Shown here: positions 1-5,749 of the stretch, piece after piece
Layout of the letters: the number at the start of each line of letters is the position of its first letter
How positions within the stretch are numbered: position 1 is the first letter of the stretch
Assembly (NCBI GenBank): GCA_964623895.1
Contig: CAZUWA010000049.1
Location: 1 to 6,487 of the forward strand
Direction: 5' to 3'
Length of the DNA: 6,487 nucleotides
DNA from: UBA11512 sp964623895
GTDB taxonomy: Bacteria; Bacillota; Clostridia; Oscillospirales; CAG-272
Translations under genes and position numbers: made by a program
Notes under the pieces: generated by a model
What the model was told of the DNA's origin: nothing
What the model saw: the letters and a program-made list of their open reading frames with translations, nothing else
The model's database searches: none

Positions 1-49
1 CTTTATTTCTTCTCTTGCGCGTCATCATTGCGCCCTTAACTCTTGCCAT
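1..49 (-). CDS. rplT: 50S ribosomal protein L20, N-terminal 16 codons only (runs off the window)
   Basis: The first 16 codons on the minus strand read MARVKGAMMTRKRRNK, the strongly conserved basic start of bacterial ribosomal protein L20, an early 23S rRNA-binding assembly protein of the large subunit. The rest lies beyond position 1. The start is supported by a perfect AGGAGG ribosome binding site at 58-63, eight bases before the ATG. It follows rpmI after a 33-base gap with no terminator, so it belongs to the infC-rpmI-rplT operon. In Bacillus subtilis and Escherichia coli L20 is the feedback repressor of this operon, which bears on the leader structure described upstream of infC. Identity is near certain despite the short segment, because start motif and gene order agree. 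Confidence 0.95.
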   Translation of the reverse strand, partial: MARVKGAMMTRKRRNK

Positions 50-82
50 TTTTCTTTCCTCCTATATCAATTCGATAATTTC

Positions 83-280
83 TCAGAATTTCTGGATAAG
101 CACCTTGTAGTTGGGTGCCATTGATTCACTCATATAAGCTGCTTTTCTGAGGCTTCTCTTGCGCTTAGCGGTCTTGATGCCCAAGTTGTGACGACGCTGG
201 GAGTGATTCAATTTTACTTTACCGGATTTGGTGAGAGTAAATCTCTTGGCAGATGCCTTGTGTGTTTTAATCTTTTGCAT
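83..280 (-). CDS. rpmI: 50S ribosomal protein L35
   Basis: This 65-residue, very basic protein has the usual length of L35 and its typical start (MQKIKTHKASAKRF, matching the family pattern of KxKTHxxxAKRF) followed by the central SQRRHNLGIKTAKRKRSLRKA block that contacts 23S rRNA. The C-terminal tail (SESMAPNYKVLIQKF) is less conserved than the common form ending in LLPY. The gene sits between infC (32-base gap) and rplT (33-base gap), the standard order of this translation operon. Its ribosome binding site is modest: AAAGGGG at 290-296, nine bases before the ATG, weaker than the AGGAGG in front of rplT. The protein is a structural component of the large ribosomal subunit. Confidence 0.97.
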   Translation of the reverse strand: MQKIKTHKASAKRFTLTKSGKVKLNHSQRRHNLGIKTAKRKRSLRKAAYMSESMAPNYKVLIQKF

Positions 281-312
281 GATTCTATACCCCTTTCGAT
301 GATGGCTTTCTT

Positions 313-858
313 TTATTTTTTGATCGGTGTCATGAACATCGTCAAATTTCTTCCTTCAAGTATCGGCTTTTTATCAACAGTGCCTACTTCTGCGAGCGCT
401 TCCGCAAACTTGGCAAGCATTTCCGCGCCGATCTCCTGATGCGCCATCTGACGACCTCTGAAACGAATGGAGACTTTAACTTTGTTGCCGTCCGTTAAGA
501 AACGACGGGCATGATTGACTTTGGTGTTGAAATCGTTGACGTCGATCTGGCAGGAGAGTTGTACCTCTTTGATATCCACCTTTTGCTGTTTCTTCTTGTT
601 TTCCTTTTCCCGCTTGTCTCTTTCGAAACAGAACTTTCCATAATCCATGATACGGCAGACAGGTGTATCCGACTGTGCGGAGACCAGACAGAGATCTAAA
701 TCACGGTTATACGCTATATCGAGTGCGGTGGCAAGGGTGACGATGCCGATCTGTTCATTTGCGTCACCGATCACACGAACATTCGCGTTCATCGGAATGT
801 TCATTTGACGATGGATCTCTTCATTGATGTACATATCCTTGGAAGACTTTGGCTTGAT
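313..858 (-). CDS. infC: Translation initiation factor IF-3, with probable ATC start codon
   Basis: IF3 binds the 30S subunit, prevents premature joining of 50S and checks the start codon-initiator tRNA match. From the chosen start the protein has 181 residues. It shows the N-domain start YINEEI (10-15), VRVIG (27-31), the IMDYGKF motif at the end of the N-domain (70-76), a Lys/Glu-rich helical linker (about 77-95), and the C-domain with KVKVSIRFRGRQMAH (about 126-140) and LEGRNLTMFM near the end. The first ATG in this frame is at 832-834 and lacks a properly spaced ribosome binding site. An in-frame ATC at 856-858 lies seven bases after AGGTG (866-870), and reading from it gives IKPKSSKDMYINEEI, so I place the start there. 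A TGA closes the frame at 874-876 or nearby. IF3 genes often use rare AUU-type starts that IF3 itself discriminates against, giving autoregulation. Compared with the usual NEEIRDKEVRVI start there is an insertion of about seven residues (RQMNIPMNAN). Confidence 0.93.
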   Translation of the reverse strand: MKPKSSKDMYINEEIHRQMNIPMNANVRVIGDANEQIGIVTLATALDIAYNRDLDLCLVSAQSDTPVCRIMDYGKFCFERDKREKENKKKQQKVDIKEVQLSCQIDVNDFNTKVNHARRFLTDGNKVKVSIRFRGRQMAHQEIGAEMLAKFAEALAEVGTVDKKPILEGRNLTMFMTPIKK

Positions 859-865
859 TGTAGTT

Positions 866-870
866 CACCT
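866..870 (-). promoter_or_regulatory. Ribosome binding site that decides the infC start
   Basis: AGGTG, read on the minus strand, ends seven bases before the in-frame ATC at 856-858. The first ATG (832-834) has only AAGG two bases upstream of it, too close to work well. The position of this site is the main argument for the ATC start. The site lies directly after the U-tract of the leader terminator, so termination there would remove it from the transcript. Confidence 0.7.
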
Positions 871-876
871 CATTTC

Positions 877-916
877 AAAAAATAAAAAGGCAGAGATCGG
901 ACAAAACCGTCTCCGC
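877..916 (-). terminator. Factor-independent terminator inside the infC leader (attenuator)
   Basis: On the minus strand GCGGAGACGG (907-916) pairs with CCGATCTCTGC (890-900) around a six-base TTTTGT loop (901-906). The helix has ten pairs including one G-U, with a single bulged A. It is followed by one C and then TTTTTATTTTTT (877-888). This is the standard form of an intrinsic terminator, yet it lies between the operon promoter and the first gene, 18 bases from the infC start. Such a position fits attenuation rather than the end of a transcript; no gene on this strand ends nearby upstream. Confidence 0.8.
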
Positions 917-1016
917 ACAAAACACACCATACTGATGGTGCTTTTCGTTCTATCAAACCGGAGTCATTCTTTGATGCTACGGTGAGAGCGGAGGCTCTGC
1001 TTCTTTTTTCGCTCGT

Positions 1017-1045
1017 ATGATATCACAGGTTGCAATCTTTGTCAA
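1017..1045 (-). promoter_or_regulatory. Promoter of the infC-rpmI-rplT operon
   Basis: Minus strand: consensus -35 TTGACA (1040-1045), 17-base spacer, -10 TATCAT (1017-1022) with one mismatch to TATAAT, preceded by TG one base upstream (extended -10). Transcription should begin near 1010. Upstream of the -35 lies an A/T-tract block. The signal fits strong vegetative (sigma-A type) transcription expected for a ribosomal operon. Confidence 0.85.
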
Positions 1046-1084
1046 GAGGTTTTAATAAAAAATTCCGTATTTTTTTTAAAATGC
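1046..1084. promoter_or_regulatory. A/T-rich block shared by two divergent promoters (possible UP element)
   Basis: The 39 bases between the two outward-facing -35 boxes consist mainly of A and T runs, including a run of eight T at 1071-1078 (on the plus strand). It would sit in the UP-element position for both the infC and asnA promoters. A role in binding the RNA polymerase alpha subunit is an inference from composition and position only. Confidence 0.4.
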
Positions 1085-1113
1085 TTGACAATCCCATCCG
1101 AATGTGATAGAAT
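1085..1113 (+). promoter_or_regulatory. Promoter of asnA
   Basis: Plus strand: consensus -35 TTGACA (1085-1090), 17-base spacer, -10 TAGAAT (1108-1113) preceded by TG one base upstream (extended -10). The transcript should start near 1120, giving a 5' untranslated region of about 30 bases. That leaves no room for a T-box or other long leader, so tRNA-Asn sensing of the kind seen before some amino-acid genes is not present here. Confidence 0.85.
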
Positions 1114-1148
1114 CATTGGCATAATTATTGAAAAAGGCGGGGAAGAGA

Positions 1149-2135
1149 ATGTTTACCGAAAAAATGTCCGTTCGCGAAACGGATAGGGCAATCAAATTGG
1201 TGAAAGACCGTTTTGAGCAGGAGTTGGCAAGACAACTCAATCTCGAACGAGTGACCGCGCCTTTGATGGTCACCGCGGAAAGCGGGCTGAACGACAACCT
1301 CAACGGCGTGGAACGACCGGTCGAATTTGATGTGCCGTGCACCGGAGAAAAGCATGTTCAGATCGTTCATTCGCTTGCAAAATGGAAGAGAATGGCGCTT
1401 GCAAAATACGGATTTGATCCGGGCGAAGGGCTGTACACCGATATGAATGCCATCCGTCGGGACGAAGAAGGGGATGCTTTACATTCCATCTATGTCGACC
1501 AGTGGGATTGGGAAAAGGTCATCACCAAAGAAGATCGGAATATTGAATATCTCAAAAAGATTGCTGCCAGAGTATTTTATGCGCTGGTGCACACCAAAAA
1601 CTATATCAATGGCATCTATCCGGATATGCGTCTTGAGATCTCAAAGGATTTCTTCACCGTTTCGAGCGAGGAACTCTATTTGATGTATCCCGATCTGACG
1701 CCAAAGGAACGGGAAAATGCCATTTGCAAAAAATACGGTTCGGTACTGCTCACACAGATCGGAGGAAAACTGTCAAACGGAGAAAGGCATGATGGCAGAG
1801 CGCCCGACTATGACGACTGGATGCTGAACGGAGATATTCTCATTTGGTATGAGCCACTCGGCAGAGCTGTGGAGTTGTCCTCTATGGGCATTCGCGTGGA
1901 CGCTGCCTCCCTTGAAGCACAACTGATCGAAGCTGGGTGCGCACAGAGAAAGGAACTGCCTTTTCACAAGGCGCTTCTTGAAGGAAAGCTTCCGCTTTCT
2001 GTCGGCGGCGGTATCGGTCAGTCGAGAATTTGTATGGTCATTCTCGAAAAGTTGCATATCGGGCAAGTACAGACTGCCATATGGAGCCGAGAAGAGCGGG
2101 AACGCTGTGAGAAAATGGGTATTAAACTGTTATGA
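1149..2135 (+). CDS. asnA: Aspartate-ammonia ligase (ammonia-dependent asparagine synthetase A)
   Basis: AsnA makes L-asparagine from L-aspartate, ammonia and ATP through a beta-aspartyl-AMP intermediate; it resembles class II aminoacyl-tRNA synthetases and acts in the cytoplasm as a dimer. The 328-residue length is close to the 330 of E. coli AsnA. Conserved segments in order are GLNDNLNGVERPV (46-58), VHSLAKWKR (73-81), GEGLYTDMNAIRRDE (92-106), YVDQWDWE (115-122), IGGKLSNGERHDGRAPDYDDW (204-224), ELSSMGIRVDA (242-252) and the ATP-site motif GGGIGQSR (286-293). I chose the ATG at 1149, which follows the purine-rich AAGGCGGGGA (1135-1144); a TTG seven codons earlier has no ribosome binding site and lies only about eight bases after the expected transcript start. 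The gene stands alone between its own promoter and a strong terminator, and no frameshift is seen. Confidence 0.97.
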   Translation: MFTEKMSVRETDRAIKLVKDRFEQELARQLNLERVTAPLMVTAESGLNDNLNGVERPVEFDVPCTGEKHVQIVHSLAKWKRMALAKYGFDPGEGLYTDMNAIRRDEEGDALHSIYVDQWDWEKVITKEDRNIEYLKKIAARVFYALVHTKNYINGIYPDMRLEISKDFFTVSSEELYLMYPDLTPKERENAICKKYGSVLLTQIGGKLSNGERHDGRAPDYDDWMLNGDILIWYEPLGRAVELSSMGIRVDAASLEAQLIEAGCAQRKELPFHKALLEGKLPLSVGGGIGQSRICMVILEKLHIGQVQTAIWSREERERCEKMGIKLL

Positions 2136-2176
2136 ATAAGAAAGCGAGGAACCGCAGCGTTCCTCGCTTTCTTATT
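2135..2176. terminator. Bidirectional terminator between convergent asnA and the ABC permease gene
   Basis: A perfect 18-base inverted repeat (arms 2135-2152 and 2159-2176) surrounds a six-base CGCAGC loop. Arms run AATAAGAAAGCGAGGAAC and its exact complement. The G/C-rich part lies near the loop, and the A-rich and T-rich ends of the arms give a TTTCTTATT-like tail on both strands. The hairpin begins on the last base of the asnA stop codon and ends inside the stop codon of the permease gene, so it fills the entire 39-base gap and should stop transcription from both sides. Confidence 0.9.
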
Positions 2177-3038
2177 AAAGGTTCAATTTTTTATTGATGT
2201 AGTAACGGTTTAGGATATAGGATACAATACCGATGACTGTATACAGTAGGATTGACACCACCATGGTGAGGATCGATCCCCACAAGCCGGAAAGAACAAA
2301 CGCACCGAATAGGGAGAATATCATTTTTACGACATATACGATACTTCCGACTACGCCGTTTACGAGAAGAAACGTGCCGATGCTGGCAAGCAGTTTATGC
2401 TTTTTGACGACTGAGCAGGCAAAAGTAATGTCGAAAAAGACGAGACAGATATTGGCAAGGCGGGTGACCAATGTGCCGAGCAAGGCAGTGAGGATATAAA
2501 GGACGATCTGCACTATGATATCGTCATTATTTGCTATCCAATCGGAAATGAATTCCTTAATATACTGCAAATTGTCTGCATTCTCCCTGACTATATCGGA
2601 GCAGAACAGAAGTGTCACGCATCCTGCCACAATATATGCCAAAAGTACAAAAACATCAAGAATTATGGTGGTGGCTGTTGATACGATCAGTTTGGAATGC
2701 AAATGTGTGGTAGGCTTTAGCGGCAGAGTGAAGGAGAGATATCCTTGATCGGTATACAGATTTCTGTAAAAACGATAGTACAGCACGATCACGCAGACAC
2801 TCGGCAATGCTGCAATCAGAACAAAACCGATGATGGATAGAAAATAAAGAAGTATACCGGTGGACACCAAAAAGGCGGTTTGTTCGGGATCGTTTGCGGC
2901 AGTAGTGGATTCAAACACTTTAATCATTCCACCAAAGCATCCACCGGTAAAGATACCCGTGGCAAAGAGACCGATGATGGTCAGCAAAAAGATCTTGCAG
3001 ATATAGCGAATATCATATTTTAAAAGTTTCTTTAGCAT
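2175..3038 (-). CDS. ABC-2-type transporter permease, six membrane segments
   Basis: The 287-residue protein is mostly hydrophobic, with about six likely membrane segments (approximately residues 15-37, 62-88, 119-146, 174-208, 215-250 and 252-276) separated by short basic or acidic loops. It begins with the cytoplasmic stretch MLKKLLKYDIRYI. A loop after the second segment contains FYRNLYTDQGYLSFTLPL (about 90-107), a stretch I associate with Clostridial ABC-2 permeases; this comes from memory, not a search. The start codon overlaps the end of the ATPase gene by seven bases (ATGCTAA) and has GGGAGG seven bases upstream, so translational coupling is likely. It would form the membrane channel with the preceding ATPase. 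The substrate cannot be told; lipid, peptide or drug export is typical for such pairs. The gene ends in the bidirectional terminator. Confidence 0.85.
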   Translation of the reverse strand: MLKKLLKYDIRYICKIFLLTIIGLFATGIFTGGCFGGMIKVFESTTAANDPEQTAFLVSTGILLYFLSIIGFVLIAALPSVCVIVLYYRFYRNLYTDQGYLSFTLPLKPTTHLHSKLIVSTATTIILDVFVLLAYIVAGCVTLLFCSDIVRENADNLQYIKEFISDWIANNDDIIVQIVLYILTALLGTLVTRLANICLVFFDITFACSVVKKHKLLASIGTFLLVNGVVGSIVYVVKMIFSLFGAFVLSGLWGSILTMVVSILLYTVIGIVSYILNRYYINKKLNL

Positions 3039-3757
3039 CTGAATGCCTCCCTGAACAGTTCATCCACGGTCTTCCCCTGTTCTTCACGCACGTGCGCCGC
3101 GGTGTCTTGAAGAACGACTTCTCCGTTTCGAATGAAGACAAATTCATCAAGCACCTTTTCGATGTCTTGAATGAGGTGGGTGGAGATCAGAACTGTTGCT
3201 TCAGAGTCATAGTTTGAAATGATGGTGTCGAGAATATAATCTCTTGCCGCGGGATCGACGCCTGCGATCGGTTCATCCAAAAGGTACAACTTTGCGGTTC
3301 TGGACATGACCATGACCAGTTGTACCTTTTCTTTTGTTCCTTTTGAGAGGGTCTTGATCTTTCTTTTGGGATCAATACTCAGTCTTTTGAACATTTCTTC
3401 CGCGCGTTCCGGTCGGAAATCGTCGTAGAAATCTTCAAAGTATGCCATAACTTGTTCGACTGTCTGACTTTCGTCAAAATAGGTGCGTTCCGGTAGGTAT
3501 GACACGATCTTTTTGCTTTCAATGCCGATCGGATATCCGTTTACAGTGACTTCTCCCGATGTGGGTGTCAGAATACCGGCGATGATCTTGATCAAGGTCG
3601 TTTTTCCGCTTCCGTTCGGTCCGAGCAATCCGATGATCTTTCCTGCGGGGAGGGTTAGATTCAATTTGTTCAGTGCTGTTAAGTTTCCATAGCGCTTTGT
3701 CAGCGCACGAACATCCAAAACAGGCGGTACGGAGGGGATATTTTCGGGGTGATCCAT
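3032..3757 (-). CDS. ABC transporter ATP-binding protein
   Basis: The 241-residue protein is a single ATPase domain that powers the adjacent permease from the cytoplasmic face. Visible motifs are Walker A GPNGSGKTT (46-54), a Q-loop position reading YLPER (87-91) with Glu in place of Gln, the signature LSKGTKEK (137-144) in place of LSGGQ, Walker B LYLLDEP (157-163) with catalytic E162, D-loop GVD (166-168) and H-loop His194. The LPER and LSKG variants are seen in exporters of the ABC-2/YtrB-CcmA type, so I read them as subfamily marks, not damage. I chose the ATG at 3755-3757 because AAGGAG (3765-3770) lies seven bases before it; an ATG seven codons upstream has no such site. It begins 36 bases after the hydrolase gene ends, with no convincing terminator between them. 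Confidence 0.93.
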   Translation of the reverse strand: MDHPENIPSVPPVLDVRALTKRYGNLTALNKLNLTLPAGKIIGLLGPNGSGKTTLIKIIAGILTPTSGEVTVNGYPIGIESKKIVSYLPERTYFDESQTVEQVMAYFEDFYDDFRPERAEEMFKRLSIDPKRKIKTLSKGTKEKVQLVMVMSRTAKLYLLDEPIAGVDPAARDYILDTIISNYDSEATVLISTHLIQDIEKVLDEFVFIRNGEVVLQDTAAHVREEQGKTVDELFREAFRC

Positions 3758-3793
3758 AGTAGTTCTCCTTATTACCATATCGTTGACGATCGG

Positions 3794-5725
3794 TTATTTT
3801 TCGGCAGGAAAGCAGGCGGAAACACCTTCCGCAATGGCATCTGCGATCGTTTTACACCATTCGGCGGTGATTGCTTTTTCGGCATCCTGTTGATTGGTCA
3901 GATAACAGGTCTCGATCAGTACGGAAGGCATGTTGGTGTCGGTCAAGACAGTATATTCACCGGTCATGGGGGTGACATTGCCGGAAGAACAGCCGGAGGC
4001 GTTAATCGCATTGCAAATGGCATTGCTCAGTGCTTCCGTTTTTTTGAGGTCCGAATGTTCGGGATCGTGATAGACCTCCGCTCCGGAAACGGAAGGGGAG
4101 GTGTTGGAGTTGGCATGTATCGACAGGAAGAGGTCTGCATTTGCCGCATTTGCCTCTGCGGCGCGCTGTGCGACAGTGACATGTTCGTGTCGCTCCCCGT
4201 TTCGTGTCATCAGTACTGTATAGCCCTTATTCTCCAAGACTTCTTTCAGCGTTTCGGCGACCAACATATTGAGGTCTGACTCATACAGCCCACCTGAGAC
4301 GGTGTAGAAAGGCGTATTTTCACCTGCACCGACATCTAATGCGCCCTTGCTGTTGTAGCATCCGTGTCCGGGATCGATCCAAATGACGGTCTTGCGATCT
4401 GCCGAAACAGTCACTGCCAAGGATGCTGTGTATTTGCCGTCTACCGTGGTGACGGTCACGGTAGCACTGCCTGTACCGACGGCGGTCAGTGTGCCGTTTG
4501 TCACGGTTACGACCTGTTCGTTGGAAGTCGAGAAGATCACCTGCTTATTTGTGGCATTTTCCGGGGAAACGGTATATTGTAACTCCATACTGTCGTTTAT
4601 GAGCATTTTTACGGCATTTCCGCTGTCGAATGTCACACCTGTGACAGAAACGGTGTCTGCCATATTGGATAGCGTTCCCTGCCAAACGGATTTGACAGCA
4701 ACGATATATCCGTCTTTGTTGTTGCCGGACAGTTCATAAACGACACCTTTGGGCAGATATATCGTGGTGTCCTGCCCTGTGGCAGGGGTATAATAGACGC
4801 TCCAGCGGTTGCCGTTTAAGTCTTCGATCGTCAAGCGGCTGTCTGCGGAGTATTTCTTAACGAATTCCAGATATTCTTCAAGGCACATGTTGTTTTTTGC
4901 CATATAGGAGGCGTGGGCAACGCCGACATAGCGATAGTGCCCGATCTCTCCTGAGTTGCCCGTTTGTGCGGATTTTTCGGCAGGATACCGCAGGATATAA
5001 CCGAAACGCGCGGCGTTTTCGGTAAGCCAAGACACTTCGTTCGGGAAACCGGAATAATTTACGGGATAATTGCCGTTTCCGTTCCAAAATTTGATATCGA
5101 CGGCATATCCGGTGTAATGTTCATTATCGGAAGTGATCACGGTGGCTGTCGGATCTGCTTTCAAAGTTTCGTCTGCCTTGTTAAACGGCCAGGAAGTGGT
5201 GACGATAAAGGTCAAAGAGCTTCCCGTTTCCTTTCTGAAAGCAACCTCCATTTTATCCAGTGCGCGAACGGCTTCGGCGTGCATCTGATGATTGAATGCC
5301 GAAACGGTCAGTTTTCCTGTTTTTTCAGAACGGATGAGCGGAAAACCGGGCTTGAGGGTAGAGGTGAAAGGCAGGTCCTTATTCACTAAAACAAGAGAGC
5401 CGACAGAGAGTTCTTCTGCCTTTTTATTGACGGTAAAGACGCCTGTCGGCAAAAGGTCGAAATCGTGATCCTTACTCTCGGAAGGGGTGGGTGTCGGAGT
5501 CGGAGAAGGTGCCGGAGTCGGTGTTGGGCTCGGTGTTTCCGATTGAGAGAGGGACAGCGTGGGTGTGAGGGGCGATTCAATGGATACGTTGTCAGACGTT
5601 TGTGGGAAAGAAAGGGTTGGCTTGTTGCTTCCGGTGGTTACTTTTTTCTGAGCGCATCCCGCAACCGAGAAGAGAAGCAAAACTGTCAAAAGGAGAGCGG
5701 ATATTTTGATGGAATTACGATTCAT
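3794..5725 (-). CDS. Bifunctional peptidoglycan hydrolase lipoprotein: VanY-type peptidase + Big_2-like domain + N-acetylmuramoyl-L-alanine amidase
   Basis: The 643-residue protein begins with a lipoprotein signal (basic start, hydrophobic 9-20, lipobox VAGC with Cys24), so it is likely lipid-anchored outside the membrane. A Ser/Thr/Pro linker follows (about 50-84). A VanY/peptidase M15B-like domain spans about 140-290, with the EHYTGYAVDI block (202-211) and GEIGHYRYVG (259-268); the expected zinc ligands are His203, Asp210 and His263, with Glu260 as catalytic acid. Residues about 356-441 look like a Big_2 Ig-type domain (VSVTGVTF, LQYTVSPENATNKQVIFSTSN, GTGSATVTVTT). An amidase_3 domain covers about 446-640, with DPGHG (His454), YESDLN (Glu482), SIHANS (His537) and the catalytic IETCYLTN (Glu605). 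The amidase cuts between MurNAc and L-Ala; the VanY part would trim the stem peptide. AAGGAG lies five bases before the start. It follows the cohesin-like gene after 24 bases. Confidence 0.9.
   Translation of the reverse strand: MNRNSIKISALLLTVLLLFSVAGCAQKKVTTGSNKPTLSFPQTSDNVSIESPLTPTLSLSQSETPSPTPTPAPSPTPTPTPSESKDHDFDLLPTGVFTVNKKAEELSVGSLVLVNKDLPFTSTLKPGFPLIRSEKTGKLTVSAFNHQMHAEAVRALDKMEVAFRKETGSSLTFIVTTSWPFNKADETLKADPTATVITSDNEHYTGYAVDIKFWNGNGNYPVNYSGFPNEVSWLTENAARFGYILRYPAEKSAQTGNSGEIGHYRYVGVAHASYMAKNNMCLEEYLEFVKKYSADSRLTIEDLNGNRWSVYYTPATGQDTTIYLPKGVVYELSGNNKDGYIVAVKSVWQGTLSNMADTVSVTGVTFDSGNAVKMLINDSMELQYTVSPENATNKQVIFSTSNEQVVTVTNGTLTAVGTGSATVTVTTVDGKYTASLAVTVSADRKTVIWIDPGHGCYNSKGALDVGAGENTPFYTVSGGLYESDLNMLVAETLKEVLENKGYTVLMTRNGERHEHVTVAQRAAEANAANADLFLSIHANSNTSPSVSGAEVYHDPEHSDLKKTEALSNAICNAINASGCSSGNVTPMTGEYTVLTDTNMPSVLIETCYLTNQQDAEKAITAEWCKTIADAIAEGVSACFPAEK
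5480..5536 (-). repeat. Low-complexity repeat coding for the Thr/Pro/Ser linker of the hydrolase
   Basis: On the plus strand the stretch is built of short GGTGTCGGAGTCGG-like units. It encodes residues 64-82 of the hydrolase, an alternation of Thr, Pro and Ser with one Ala. Such linkers hold enzyme domains away from the membrane anchor. The short units make length variation between strains plausible. Confidence 0.7.
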
Positions 5726-5749
5726 AAGAGCTCCTTTCAGATGACGGAT

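Larger units (their letters stand above)
859..1010 (-). promoter_or_regulatory. infC operon leader RNA with competing antiterminator, candidate L20-responsive attenuator
   Basis: The leader is about 150 bases, long for a constitutive gene. In order on the minus strand it can form: a hairpin AGAGC-CTCC-GCTCT (985-998); a hairpin ATCAAA/TTTGAT with a 12-base loop (952-975); a perfect CACCAT-CAGT-ATGGTG hairpin (925-940); and the terminator (877-916). The sequence CTCCGC at 988-993, which forms the loop and part of the 3' arm of the first hairpin, is exactly complementary to GCGGAG at 911-916, the 5' arm of the terminator. First hairpin plus terminator and the CTCCGC:GCGGAG antiterminator helix therefore exclude each other. 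In B. subtilis the same operon is repressed by L20 through premature termination in its leader. That this leader works the same way is an inference; sequence similarity to the known Bacillus leader was not tested. Confidence 0.6.

Noticed and set aside
1128..1148. TTG start seven codons upstream of the chosen asnA ATG
   Set aside because: No ribosome binding site precedes it, it lies only about eight bases after the expected transcript start, and AsnA homologues match the shorter form.
1114..1148. T-box or other riboswitch upstream of asnA
   Set aside because: The expected 5' untranslated region is only about 30 bases, too short for such an element.
1076..1370. Two minus-strand open frames across the asnA start
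   Set aside because: They overlap the conserved start of asnA and its promoter, and encode no recognisable protein.
3758..3778. Earlier ATG for the ABC ATPase, adding seven residues
   Set aside because: The AAGGAG site at 3765-3770 lies inside this extension and is correctly spaced for the ATG at 3755-3757.
3779..3790. ATCGT-TG-ACGAT inverted repeat between the hydrolase and ABC ATPase genes
   Set aside because: Only five pairs with a two-base loop and no T run after it, so it is not a credible terminator.
3749..4279. Plus-strand open frame of 176 codons
   Set aside because: It lies opposite the amidase domain, whose catalytic motifs are all intact; the product is Gly-rich with no recognisable family and no ribosome binding site.
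4964..5389. Plus-strand open frame of 141 codons
   Set aside because: It lies opposite the VanY-like domain and shows no motif or start signal of its own.
5480..5536. Short tandem units that could suggest a CRISPR or other repeat array
   Set aside because: The units are a few bases long with no spacers and encode an in-frame Thr/Pro/Ser linker.
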